From: Pectobacterium aquaticum
GTDB taxonomy: Bacteria > Pseudomonadota > Gammaproteobacteria > Enterobacterales > Enterobacteriaceae
Direction: 5' to 3'
Length of the DNA stretch: 64,000 bases
Assembly: GCF_003382565.3 (NCBI RefSeq)
Contig: NZ_CP086253.1
Location: 2,232,001 to 2,296,000 of the forward strand
A program made the position numbers and the translations under genes. This document shows positions 8,434 to 17,182 of this stretch, piece by piece (position 1 is the stretch's first letter; every line of letters starts with the position of its first letter). The notes under the pieces were generated by a model. That model searched no databases, was not told where the DNA came from, and saw only the letters and a list, made by a program, of their open reading frames with translations.

Positions 8434-8496
8434 CCCGTCAACCGTCGGCACTGACCGTGCCGTCAACTTCTTACCTGTAAATATAGGAGTATGAAA

Positions 8497-9270
8497 ATGA
8501 GTGAATTTTTTAAAGGTAAAAAACTACTCGTCGTCGGCGGCACCAGTGGCATGGGACTGGCTGTCGCGCGCATGGTGCTCGAAGCAGGCGGTAGTGTTGT
8601 TCTGACCGGCAATAAAAAAGACAAAGCGGAAGCCGTGCAAAAAGAGCTGAGCCCACTGGGCCCGGTTGCGGTTATTGCGGCAAACCTGATGACCGAAGAG
8701 GGCATGGAAACCATTCGTCAGGAAATCAACACCAACCACCGCGATATCAGCCTGATGGTCAATGCTGCCGGGATTTTCATTCCCAAAGATTTCACCGAGC
8801 ACAGCGTTGCCGATTACGACATGTATCTTTCGCTTAACCGCGCCACGTTCTTCATAACGCAGGACGTCGTAAAGAACATGCTGGCGGCGAAGCTGGAAGG
8901 ATCTATTGTCAACGTCGGGTCGATTGGCGCACAGGCTGCGCTGGGTGACTCACCGTCTTCTGCCTATTCCATGGCAAAAGCGGGTCTGCATGCCCTGACG
9001 CGTAATCTGGCGATAGAGCTGGCCAGTGCCGGGATTCGTGTGAATGCCGTGTCACCGGGAATCGTGCATACGCCAATTTATGAAGGGTTCATGGATAAAG
9101 CCGACATCGCCGATGCGATGAAGTCTCTGAACGACTTCCATCCGTTGGGGCGCGTCGGGACAGCGGAAGATGTAGCCAATACCATGCTGTTCCTGCTGTC
9201 TGATAAAGCATCATGGGTCACCGGGGCTATCTGGGACGTCGATGCCGGCATCATGGCCGTCAGACGCTAA
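8497..9270 (+). CDS. Short-chain dehydrogenase/reductase
   Basis: A 257-residue classical SDR with NAD(P)-binding GGTSGMG (residues 13-19), NAAG, catalytic Ser in NVGSIGAQ and YSMAK (Tyr-x-x-x-Lys), and the C-terminal SWVTGAIWDVDAG typical of the family. Of two in-frame ATGs, the one at 8497 is seven bases from GGAG and is preferred over 8491. It ends the oye-dsbA-sdr unit before a strong terminator. Substrate is unknown; reduction of carbonyl by-products fits the cluster. Confidence 0.9.
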   Translation: MSEFFKGKKLLVVGGTSGMGLAVARMVLEAGGSVVLTGNKKDKAEAVQKELSPLGPVAVIAANLMTEEGMETIRQEINTNHRDISLMVNAAGIFIPKDFTEHSVADYDMYLSLNRATFFITQDVVKNMLAAKLEGSIVNVGSIGAQAALGDSPSSAYSMAKAGLHALTRNLAIELASAGIRVNAVSPGIVHTPIYEGFMDKADIADAMKSLNDFHPLGRVGTAEDVANTMLFLLSDKASWVTGAIWDVDAGIMAVRR

Positions 9271-9288
9271 TCAAAGCACGTTCAAATG

Positions 9289-9317
9289 AGCCGCCCCTTA
9301 CCGGGCGGCATTTTTTT
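9289..9317 (+). terminator. Rho-independent terminator of the OYE-DsbA-SDR unit
   Basis: A GCCGCCC/GGGCGGC stem with a CTTACC loop is followed by seven T residues. Confidence 0.9.
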
Positions 9318-9407
9318 GCAGACCTGACGCTGGATCCCCCGCGCCTGACTATCGCATCGGAAAATCACAATATCCGCCAGACCGCTACTTCCGCCAACCG
9401 TTGAGGG

Positions 9408-10253
9408 TCAGACTGTCGGTTTCTTTTCCTGAGTCACCATCACTATACCAACCAGTACGGCCAGGGCTGAAAAAACCATTCGGGAAGTCAACGATTCACC
9501 GAGAAACACGACCCCTCCCAGCATGGTCAGGCAAGGGACGCTGAGCTGGATTGTGCTTGCCGTAATCGAGGCGAGGGAGGGTAAGAGGGTGTACCACAGC
9601 ACGTAGGCTCCGGCTGATGCGACTGCTCCTGATAGCAATGACAGACTAATGCCCGCGGCATCGTAGTGACCCTCTTTTATAGACAGTACTGAAAGAATGA
9701 GCGCCATTGGAACGGCCATAACAAAGTTTGCTGCCGTGGCTGCACCCGCGTTTTGTGTCTTCCTCCCCGTTATCGAATATGCAGCCCAGGCTAACCCGGC
9801 CACGATCATCAGAACCGCACTAAAAATGGGGGGCGCTTTAGCTCCAGGTAACAAAAGTATGGCAATGCCCGCTAATGCGAGCATAAGACCGCTTGCTCGC
9901 AATACTGACAGTGACTCTCCCTTAAATAATCCGTATATCACCATCGCAAGCTGTACTGCACCAAAAAGTAACAGCGCCCCGGCGCCCGTATCAAGATGGA
10001 TGTAGGCGACTGAAAAGAAAACCGCATAGACCATCAGATAGAACCCGCTTAACGGACGCCATACGGATATGGAGCTTTTGGTGTGAAGAAACAGGAATGG
10101 CAGCAGGACCAGCGCACCGCTGAGCAAGCGTAAGCTGCTGAAGGAAAAGGGATCAATATGTCCCCCTTTGAGTGCCAGACGACAAAGAACAGAGTTTGCC
10201 GCGAAAGCTAACATGGCCAGACATACTTTCAGGGCAAGTGCAGTTTTAGCCAT
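9408..10253 (-). CDS. EamA/DMT-superfamily transporter
   Basis: A 281-residue inner-membrane protein with ten predicted hydrophobic helices in two EamA repeats, of the drug/metabolite transporter superfamily. Gly/Ala-rich segments such as LLFGAVQLAMVIYGLF and SLLSGAVASAGAYVLWY are typical. It is convergent with the SDR and has its own copy of the TetR operator (10279-10294) just upstream of its ATG, which ties it to the same regulon. It probably exports a toxic compound or a product of the cluster; the substrate cannot be read. Confidence 0.88.
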   Translation of the reverse strand: MAKTALALKVCLAMLAFAANSVLCRLALKGGHIDPFSFSSLRLLSGALVLLPFLFLHTKSSISVWRPLSGFYLMVYAVFFSVAYIHLDTGAGALLLFGAVQLAMVIYGLFKGESLSVLRASGLMLALAGIAILLLPGAKAPPIFSAVLMIVAGLAWAAYSITGRKTQNAGAATAANFVMAVPMALILSVLSIKEGHYDAAGISLSLLSGAVASAGAYVLWYTLLPSLASITASTIQLSVPCLTMLGGVVFLGESLTSRMVFSALAVLVGIVMVTQEKKPTV

Positions 10254-10278
10254 TCAGTGAATCCTCAGGAAAAAATAA

Positions 10279-10294
10279 CTACCAATTAGTTGGT
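10279..10294 (-). promoter_or_regulatory. Predicted TetR operator 4
   Basis: CTACCAATTAGTTGGT forms the centre of an inverted repeat with perfect 9-bp arms (10277-10285 and 10290-10298) and a 4-bp spacer. It ends about 40 bp before the EamA transporter ATG. This is the most symmetric of the four sites. Confidence 0.75.
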
Positions 10295-10298
10295 AGTT

Positions 10299-10693
10299 TA
10301 CATCGAATTTTGAAAGATTAGAAAGCACAACATTCGGTACTCACATTCTCACGAGAACGCCTGGCTTCAGACATCATCGTCGTATGTTTCTGACGGCTGA
10401 GGGATATTACATCATGCAAAATACGTTGCCGATATTATCATTTCATGGGTTACGTGGTATTTGTCAAAAGGATTTTCTGATCCAAATAAAATGAGAAAAT
10501 TGGCTGTGTGTACCCAAACTAGTGGTTCCATCCACCTCTTAAGATCTTAGTGTGTACGGATTGTATAACGTCTGCTCCTCGCTCACAGCAGCCTGTCAGA
10601 TTTGACTGTGTTCTGCCCGCGCAAACTGTCAGTTCACGTCTAAGCTAATGCAGTTTATCTGCAATCTACGGGTGGTCCGTTTTTGTTGCCGTG
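10299..10693. other. Intergenic stretch, decayed repeat only
   Basis: No supported gene. The segment at 10565-10600 (CTCGCTCACAGCAGCCTGTC) resembles 2022-2045 and may be a decayed intergenic repeat flanking the accessory island. Confidence 0.35.
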
Positions 10694-10719
10694 AAAAACG
10701 GGGTCTGAAACGACCCCGT
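10694..10719 (-). terminator. Rho-independent terminator of ascG
   Basis: An ACGGGGTC/GACCCCGT stem lies just past the ascG stop; on the minus strand it is followed by a T-run. Confidence 0.85.
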
Positions 10720-10726
10720 AGCAGAT

Positions 10727-11752
10727 TCAAACGGGCGGGTTACCGTACGGCCCGTTCTGAATGGAATCTCTGACCTGTAATTCCGACAAGAACAGATTGT
10801 CTTTCGAGAAATAGCCGCCGTCCAGCATCGCGATCAGGCGGTTAATCACTTCGTTGATCATATCGCTCACCGGATCTTTGACGCTGGAGAGCGACGGTTT
10901 CAAAAACGGGGCGGTGGGAATATCGTCGAACCCGACGACAGAAACGTCGTGCGGTACGGCAACGCCAGCGTCATCCAACGCTTTTATCGCGCCAATCGCC
11001 ATATCGTCATTGCTGGCGAGAACGGCGCTGAACGATACCCGGTTATCGCGCAGGGCGTTAATGGCAAGCGACCCGCTGCGCGGCGTCCATTTTCCTTTCA
11101 CAATCAATTCATCCCGTACCGCAATATTGGCCGCCGTCAGGGCATCTTTATAGCCGGAAAGGCGTTCGATAGCCGTCGGCGAATCCAGCGAACCGGTGAT
11201 AAAAGCGATATCTCTATGGCCGCGCGCGATCAGATGCTGCGTGGCGTTATAGCTGGAACCTTTGTGATCGCAGCAGATGCAGTGGCTCTGGTGTTTACGC
11301 AGTTTACGGTTGACCACCATGATCGGCTGCTTGTGCTTCTCGATGATGTCGTCCATTTCATCCACGTTGAGAAAACGGGGATAGATGATGATCGCATCAC
11401 AGCGTAACCCCAGCAGGAATTGAATTGCGGCTCTTTCTTCATCAGCGCTGTGTTTACCATCGACCAGAATCAACTGACGCCCGTTGTCTTCCAGTTTCTT
11501 GGCGGCCTGTGACAGCAGTTCGTTAAAATAGCTGCCGTTATAGAGCGTGTTGGTCACCACCAAACCAATACAGGCTGATTTGCTGGTCGCCAGATTCCGT
11601 GCCAGTAAATTGGGCCGATATCCCGTCTCCTCAATGGCCTGATAGACCAGCGTTTTGGTTTCTTCACTGGTATAGCCTTTGCCCGATAGCACGCGCGACA
11701 CCGTCGCTTTTGATACGCCTGCTTTCTTCGCCACTTCCTGCATTGTCGACAT
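10727..11752 (-). CDS. ascG: LacI-family repressor of the beta-glucoside operon
   Basis: A 341-residue LacI/GalR-type regulator. The helix-turn-helix is MQEVAKKAGVSKATVSRVLS (from residue 4), followed by a periplasmic-binding-protein-like sugar domain (LVVTNTLYNGSYFNELL; ASNDDMAIGAIKALDDAG; SVVGFDDIPTA). The ATG at 11752 has AGGA six bases upstream and is preferred to an upstream in-frame start. It is divergent from ascF-ascB, matching the asc locus of E. coli. It is expected to repress ascFB in the absence of phosphorylated aryl-beta-glucosides such as salicin or arbutin. Confidence 0.9.
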   Translation of the reverse strand: MSTMQEVAKKAGVSKATVSRVLSGKGYTSEETKTLVYQAIEETGYRPNLLARNLATSKSACIGLVVTNTLYNGSYFNELLSQAAKKLEDNGRQLILVDGKHSADEERAAIQFLLGLRCDAIIIYPRFLNVDEMDDIIEKHKQPIMVVNRKLRKHQSHCICCDHKGSSYNATQHLIARGHRDIAFITGSLDSPTAIERLSGYKDALTAANIAVRDELIVKGKWTPRSGSLAINALRDNRVSFSAVLASNDDMAIGAIKALDDAGVAVPHDVSVVGFDDIPTAPFLKPSLSSVKDPVSDMINEVINRLIAMLDGGYFSKDNLFLSELQVRDSIQNGPYGNPPV

Positions 11753-12142
11753 GAGACATCCTGAGACGTTGAATACTCCCATCATTTTACACACTTTATC
11801 TCCGTCATACGTCAAGTTGCCTGTGTGTTGGCCGCAAGGGGATGAGTGCGGGTGCGATCGAGAGAAGGATCACATTTCTATGGCGATCGTGGTCACATAA
11901 GTAAAATATTAACAATTAATCTATTGAAATTACATTAACGTATAAACACTATCATGTGGAACCGGTTACCCATCGGCGTTTCATCACGTTGCATGGAGCA
12001 GGGATACCGGCATGAATACTTTCATAACTGTATGAAATTGAATAATAAATGTGTGCGCATCAAGTGACATTCCCGTTTTGGACGCGTTGAGCGGTGTGTT
12101 GAATCTGGTGTAGCGTGCGCGATTACGAGAGATTGTTTATCC
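11753..12142. other. ascG-ascF divergent control region
   Basis: A 390-base control region. It holds a LacI-type operator near 11955-11972; no other element is clear enough to call. TGTG/CACA half-sites near 11872-11898 might be CRP contacts, but symmetry is poor. Confidence 0.4.
11955..11972. promoter_or_regulatory. Predicted AscG operator
   Basis: GTGGAACCGGTTACCC contains the 8-bp palindrome AACCGGTT. A central CpG inside a palindrome is typical of LacI/GalR-family operators. It lies in the ascG-ascF divergent region. Confidence 0.6.
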
Positions 12143-13603
12143 ATGTCAAAGAATTATGCGGCTGTATCCCGTTCGATCATCGATGCCATCGGTGGTGCTG
12201 ATAACATCGCTGCCGTGACGCACTGTATGACCCGTCTGCGCTTTGTGCTGAAAGATAATGATGCCGCGAATGTGGCCGAATTGAAGGCGATAAGCGGCGT
12301 GCTGGGCGTCGTGAAAAATGATAACCAGTGTCAGGTCATCATCGGCAACACCGTTTCTCAGGCGTACGCCGAAGTGGTGAAACTGCTGCCGGAAGGCGCG
12401 GAAGCTGAAAAAACCGTACCAGTGAACAATAAAATTACGCTGCGACGCATCGGAGCGGGGATTCTGGATGCGCTGATTGGCACGATGTCACCGCTCATTC
12501 CGGCAATTATCGGCGGCTCGATGGTGAAATTGCTTGCCATGATCCTCGACATGACCGGGCTGTTTGAGAAGGGCGCATCGACGATAACGATTCTGAACGT
12601 GATTGGCGACGGCGCGTTCTTCTTCCTGCCGATCATGGTGGCGGCGTCTGCTGCGGTAAAATTCAAAACCAATATGTCGTTGGCGATTGCTATCGCTGGG
12701 GTGCTGGTGCATCCGACGTTTATCGATCTGATGGCAAAAGCGGCGCAGGGTCAGCAGGTGGTGTTTATGGGGCTGACCGTCACGGCGGTGAAGTATACCT
12801 ACACCGTGATTCCGGCGCTGTGTATGACCTGGATTCTGTCTTACATTGAAAAATGGGTAGACCGCATTACGCCAGCGGTGACCAAAAACTTCCTGAAGCC
12901 GATGTTAATCGTGCTGATTGCTTCTCCGATTGCCATCATGCTGATCGGCCCGATTGGGATCTGGATTGGTAGCGGAATTTCTGCGGTGGTGTACACCGTG
13001 CATGATTATCTGGGCTGGTTGTCCGTTGCCATCATGGGCGCTATCTGGCCGCTGCTGGTGATGACCGGTATGCACCGCGTGTTTACGCCGACTATCATTC
13101 AAACCATCGCCGAGACGGGCAAAGAAGGCATGGTGATGCCGTCTGAAATCGGTGCAAACCTGTCGCTGGGGGGCTCTTCACTGGCGGTCGCGTGGCGCAC
13201 CAAAAACCCGGAACTGCGCCAGACGGCGCTGGCGGCGGCGGCATCGGCCATTGTTGCTGGGATCTCGGAACCTGCGCTGTACGGTGTGGCTTTGCGTCTG
13301 AAGCGTCCGCTGATTGCCTGTTTAATCACCGGTTTTATCTGTGGTGCCGTTGCCGGTATCGGCGGTCTGGCAAGCCATTCAATGGCCTCGCCGGGGCTGT
13401 TTACCAGCGTGCAGTTCTTCGATCCGACCAATCCGATGAGCATTGCCTGGGTATTCGGCGTCATGCTTCTATCTGTCGTGATTTCCTTCTTCGTCACCTT
13501 GCTGCTGGGCTTTGAAGACATCCCGGTAGAAGAACAACCGGAAGAGAAACGCATACAGGGCGACAAGGTTTCCACGCCGCAGCACGCAGCGAACACGAAT
13601 TAA
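12143..13603 (+). CDS. ascF: PTS beta-glucoside-specific EIIBC component
   Basis: A 486-residue inner-membrane sugar transporter. Residues 1-90 are the EIIB domain with the phosphorylated cysteine in THCMTRLRF (Cys near residue 28). Residues 105-460 are the EIIC channel with about ten helices, including GTMSPLIPAIIGGSMVKLL and ISEPALYGVALRLKRP. There is no EIIA domain, so phosphate must come from another protein such as glucose EIIA. The sequence closely follows E. coli AscF (arbutin, salicin, cellobiose). It is followed 40 bp later by ascB and divergent from its repressor ascG. Confidence 0.95.
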   Translation: MSKNYAAVSRSIIDAIGGADNIAAVTHCMTRLRFVLKDNDAANVAELKAISGVLGVVKNDNQCQVIIGNTVSQAYAEVVKLLPEGAEAEKTVPVNNKITLRRIGAGILDALIGTMSPLIPAIIGGSMVKLLAMILDMTGLFEKGASTITILNVIGDGAFFFLPIMVAASAAVKFKTNMSLAIAIAGVLVHPTFIDLMAKAAQGQQVVFMGLTVTAVKYTYTVIPALCMTWILSYIEKWVDRITPAVTKNFLKPMLIVLIASPIAIMLIGPIGIWIGSGISAVVYTVHDYLGWLSVAIMGAIWPLLVMTGMHRVFTPTIIQTIAETGKEGMVMPSEIGANLSLGGSSLAVAWRTKNPELRQTALAAAASAIVAGISEPALYGVALRLKRPLIACLITGFICGAVAGIGGLASHSMASPGLFTSVQFFDPTNPMSIAWVFGVMLLSVVISFFVTLLLGFEDIPVEEQPEEKRIQGDKVSTPQHAANTN

Positions 13604-13643
13604 ATGAAGCACTAATTAGCTGAAGTACGAAGGAGAAGAGCGT

Positions 13644-15074
13644 ATGTCTGCATCAACATTTCCCAATGGGTTCTTATGGGGGGGCGCGATTGCGGCCAAT
13701 CAGGCAGAAGGTGCGTACCTCGAAGGCGGTAAAGGGCTGACGACGGTGGATATGATTCCCCACGGTGTGAATCGTCTGCCGGTAAAACTAGGGCAAGAAC
13801 CGCGTTTTGCGCTGCGTGAGGATGAGTTTTATCCCAGCCATCAGGCGATCGATTTCTATCATCGCTATAAGGAAGATATCGCGCTGATGGCAGAAATGGG
13901 GTTCACGGTGTTCCGTACCTCTATCGCCTGGAGCCGACTTTACCCAAACGGGGATGAGCTGACGCCCAACGCAGACGGCATCGCCTTTTATCGCGATGTG
14001 TTTGCCGAGTGCAAGAAGTACAACATTGAGCCGCTGGTGACGCTGTGCCATTTCGATGTGCCGATGCATTTGGTCACCGAGTACGGCTCATGGCGTGACC
14101 GGAAAATGGTGGAGTTCTTCGCTCGCTATGCCCGAACCTGTTTTGAAGCCTTCGACGGGCTGGTGAAATATTGGCTGACGTTCAATGAAATCAATATTTT
14201 GCTGCATAGTCCGTTTTCTGGCGCTGGGTTGGTGTTTGCCGACGGGGAGAATCAGGAGCAGGTGAAATACCAGGCGGCGCACCATGAACTGGTGGCGAGC
14301 GCGCTGGCGACGAAAATTGCGCATGAGGTTAACGCGGAAAATCAGGTCGGCTGCATGCTGGCTGGCGGCAACTTTTATCCGTGGTCGTGCAAACCGGAAG
14401 ATGTCTGGGCGGCGCTAAATAAAGATCGAGAGAATCTGTTCTTTATTGATGTGCAGGCACGCGGCACCTATCCGGCATATACCGGGCGTTTGTTTAAAGA
14501 GAAGGGCATCACGATTGCGTCAGAGCCGGGCGATGATGAGATTCTCAAGAACACGGTAGATTTTGTGTCCTTCAGCTATTACGCCTCCCGCTGCGCCTCA
14601 GCGGATATGAACGAGCACAATAGCAGTGCGGCGAACATCGTGAAATCGTTAAAGAACCCGCACATCAAGGCAAGTGAATGGGGCTGGGGAATTGATCCGC
14701 TGGGTCTGCGCATCACCATGAACATGATGTATGACCGCTACCAGAAGCCACTGTTTTTGGTCGAGAACGGGCTGGGTGCGAAGGACGAGATTAACGCACA
14801 GGGCAAGATTGATGATGACTATCGCATCAGCTACCTGCGCGAGCACATCAGCGCGATGGCGGACGCCATCGGCGACGGCATTCCGGTCATCGGCTATACC
14901 TCATGGGGCTGCATCGATCTGGTCGCTGCTTCTACCGGTGAAATGAGCAAACGCTACGGTTTCATCTACGTCGATCGCGACGACCAGGGCGAAGGGACGT
15001 TAGCCAGAAAGAAAAAGAAATCGTTCTACTGGTATAAGAAAGTCATCGCCAGCAACGGATCTGACCTGAGCTAA
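13644..15074 (+). CDS. ascB: 6-phospho-beta-glucosidase (GH1)
   Basis: A 476-residue glycoside hydrolase family 1 enzyme. Signatures: the N-terminal FLWGGAIAANQAEGAY, acid/base WLTFNEIN (residues 174-181) and nucleophile LFLVENGLG. Phosphate-binding residues are expected in the C-terminal SKRYGFIYVD region. It cleaves phosphorylated aryl-beta-glucosides delivered by AscF. ATG is preceded by AAGGAG. Length agrees with E. coli AscB (474). Confidence 0.95.
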   Translation: MSASTFPNGFLWGGAIAANQAEGAYLEGGKGLTTVDMIPHGVNRLPVKLGQEPRFALREDEFYPSHQAIDFYHRYKEDIALMAEMGFTVFRTSIAWSRLYPNGDELTPNADGIAFYRDVFAECKKYNIEPLVTLCHFDVPMHLVTEYGSWRDRKMVEFFARYARTCFEAFDGLVKYWLTFNEINILLHSPFSGAGLVFADGENQEQVKYQAAHHELVASALATKIAHEVNAENQVGCMLAGGNFYPWSCKPEDVWAALNKDRENLFFIDVQARGTYPAYTGRLFKEKGITIASEPGDDEILKNTVDFVSFSYYASRCASADMNEHNSSAANIVKSLKNPHIKASEWGWGIDPLGLRITMNMMYDRYQKPLFLVENGLGAKDEINAQGKIDDDYRISYLREHISAMADAIGDGIPVIGYTSWGCIDLVAASTGEMSKRYGFIYVDRDDQGEGTLARKKKKSFYWYKKVIASNGSDLS

Positions 15075-15104
15075 AGGCAATAAGGTTGCTCAGCAATTCC
15101 TACG

Positions 15105-15143
15105 ATAGCCCCCTGACGGAGACGTCAGGGGGCTATTTGTTTT
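15105..15143 (+). terminator. Rho-independent terminator of ascFB
   Basis: A perfect 14-bp stem (15105-15118 with 15123-15136) with a GAGA loop is followed by TTGTTTT. Confidence 0.95.
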
Positions 15144-15210
15144 CAACAATGCGAAGAATGTAAATTGCATTAGACCAAACCAAACCCTCAATGATTTTTC
15201 ATGGCCTAAT

Positions 15211-15230
15211 TGTTATGTTATAACATAACA
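15211..15230. promoter_or_regulatory. Predicted Zur box
   Basis: TGTTATGTTATAACATAACA is a perfect 20-bp palindrome and fits the enterobacterial Zur consensus with TGTTATA/TATAACA halves. It lies 120 bp upstream of the G3E GTPase gene, whose relatives are induced during zinc starvation. Confidence 0.8.
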
Positions 15231-15351
15231 CTTGATGCGTGAGGAGATTACCGCGACGAAGGTTTAAAAGCGAAACATTTGTGGTGATGAATCATCCCTA
15301 AGCGGAAAAGTAAAAATGCAAACGACCTTGAATCATTAGAGAGTGTGAAAT

Positions 15352-16575
15352 ATGGCTGACGTTGTAGCTCGACAGAAAGCAGATGCAAGATTACCTGTGA
15401 CCGTACTATCCGGCTTTCTCGGCGCGGGAAAGACCACGTTACTTAACCATATTCTGAATAATCGCGCTGGCCGACGCGTCGCGGTGATCGTCAACGACAT
15501 GTCAGAAGTGAATATTGATGCTGCACTAGTGAGGGAGGGCGGCGCTGAGCTTTCACGAACGGACGAGAAATTGGTGGAGATGAGTAACGGTTGTATCTGT
15601 TGCACGCTGCGTGAAGATCTCCTGATCGAGGTTAATCGGCTGGCAAAAGAAGGGCGTTTTGATCAGTTGGTCATTGAATCAACCGGTATCGCGGAACCGC
15701 TTCCGGTCGCGGAGACATTCACGTTTGCGGGTGACGATGGGGAAAGCCTTTCGGAAGTGGCTCGGCTGGATACGATGGTGACTGTTGTCGACGGGTATAA
15801 TTTCTTAAACGATTACGCTTCAGTGGACAGCATTCATTCACGTGGAGAATCGTTAGGCGAGGGTGACGAGCGCAGCGTGGTGGATTTGCTGATCGACCAG
15901 ATCGAATTCTGCGATGTCATTATCCTCAACAAGACGGATCTTATTGATGCGGCGCAACAGCAGAAGTTAGTTGCGATTATTCGTTCACTGAATCCGAGCG
16001 CAAAAATACTGCATGCACAGTTTGGTGCTGTGCCGTTGAACGAGGTGCTCAATACGGGATTGTTTGATTTCGACAAAGCGGCGCAGGCTCCAGGATGGTT
16101 GAAGGAGCTACGCGGCGAGCATACGCCTGAAACTGAGGAATATGGCATCGCCAGTTTTGTTTTCCGCGCGCGTCGGCCGTTTCATCCTGCCCGCTTCGCG
16201 CAGGTCATGGAAAATTCGCTCACCGGGGTTGTCAGATCCAAAGGCTATTTTTGGTTGGCAAGCCGCCCGGAATATGCCGGATCGTGGTCTCAGGCAGGCG
16301 GTGTGGCGCGTCAGGGGCTGGCTGGTTCATGGTGGGTCAGCGCGCCAAAAGAAAGGTGGCCGACAGATAGTGAATCGCTAGATTACATTCGTTCCATATG
16401 GGTGGATGGCGTGGGTGATGCGCGGCAGGAACTGGTGTTTATTGGTATCGATATGGATGAATACGCGCTGCGAACTCGTCTGGAGGCCGCACTGCTGACG
16501 GACAAAGAAATGGCAGAAGGTCTGGCGATGTGGCTAAATTATCCGGACCCGATAGAGCCCTGGTTTGCGTCATAA
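15352..16575 (+). CDS. G3E-family GTPase, putative zinc metallochaperone (ZigA/COG0523)
   Basis: A 407-residue CobW/COG0523 GTPase. Walker A is GFLGAGKTTLL (residues 18-28), the metal motif is NGCICC (CxCC, near residue 82), followed by ESTGIAEP and the G4 motif NKTD. The C-terminal CobW_C domain (residues 265-400) includes SRPEYAG and the Trp-rich SWWVSAPKERWP. Such proteins deliver zinc to client enzymes during zinc limitation. A perfect Zur-type palindrome upstream and a monocistronic layout with its own terminator support that role. The gene symbol zigA is used for relatives, but I do not assign it firmly. Confidence 0.92.
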   Translation: MADVVARQKADARLPVTVLSGFLGAGKTTLLNHILNNRAGRRVAVIVNDMSEVNIDAALVREGGAELSRTDEKLVEMSNGCICCTLREDLLIEVNRLAKEGRFDQLVIESTGIAEPLPVAETFTFAGDDGESLSEVARLDTMVTVVDGYNFLNDYASVDSIHSRGESLGEGDERSVVDLLIDQIEFCDVIILNKTDLIDAAQQQKLVAIIRSLNPSAKILHAQFGAVPLNEVLNTGLFDFDKAAQAPGWLKELRGEHTPETEEYGIASFVFRARRPFHPARFAQVMENSLTGVVRSKGYFWLASRPEYAGSWSQAGGVARQGLAGSWWVSAPKERWPTDSESLDYIRSIWVDGVGDARQELVFIGIDMDEYALRTRLEAALLTDKEMAEGLAMWLNYPDPIEPWFAS

Positions 16576-16621
16576 CGTGTGGGGAATCTAGAAAAGGCCT
16601 GATTGCTCAGGCTATGAGGGG

Positions 16622-16660
16622 ATTTATCGTCCCCGTACGTTTCGAGGACGATAAATTTTT
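16622..16660 (+). terminator. Rho-independent terminator of the G3E GTPase gene
   Basis: A perfect 11-bp stem ATTTATCGTCC/GGACGATAAAT (16622-16632 with 16646-16656) is followed by TTTT. Confidence 0.85.
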
Positions 16661-17182
16661 CGATGAAAAACGGCATTGTGGTGCAGAAAAAACGATATCA
16701 CGGAATACGAGAGCCCGTTTACCGCGCTTCCACGTTGAAGTACGCTACGGCGGCGGGCCGACGAACGTATTCTGGCGCAAGTCAATAGACGGTCCACTGG
16801 CATTCCAGAGTTCAGAGTCGCGGGGGAGGAAGCGGGAGGTTCGTTTTCTGCTCCGCACAATAGCGGGGAAAACAGGGAACTCGTACCGCAGCCTGCGCCG
16901 AATCGAGGCTGCTTAATGCAGTCGTCGGCGGTTAGTGGGGGGCTGACGTACAGGGCACTTTAGGGCTTCAAATGACACATTGGGGGTGAGTAAACGGCGC
17001 GATTCTAGCGAAGGAATTCTCCGACAACGAGTTTTTGTATAAAAAATGCTATTCTTTCCTGTAGTTGTAGAATGCGCTGTCACGTGTAAACGTAGTAAAA
17101 AGGCCAGAGGTTATCGACGTTAGCGTGATAAGAATGGCGCGTGGTGGGATAGGGGAGTGCATACAATGAATAGCAGGGGAAT
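16661..17182. other. Intergenic stretch, nothing supported
   Basis: More than 500 bases without a convincing gene. A forward open frame to 16916 has no ribosome binding site and a composition unlike a protein (many Arg, no hydrophobic core). An AT-rich patch at 17035-17070 may hold the promoter of the next gene. Confidence 0.4.

Noticed and set aside
11872..11898. CRP sites upstream of ascF
   Set aside because: TGTG/CACA half-sites exist, but spacing and symmetry are too poor to call.
16530..16916. 128-codon forward frame after the G3E GTPase
   Set aside because: It overlaps the GTPase 3' end and its terminator, has no ribosome binding site and reads as a random Arg-rich sequence.
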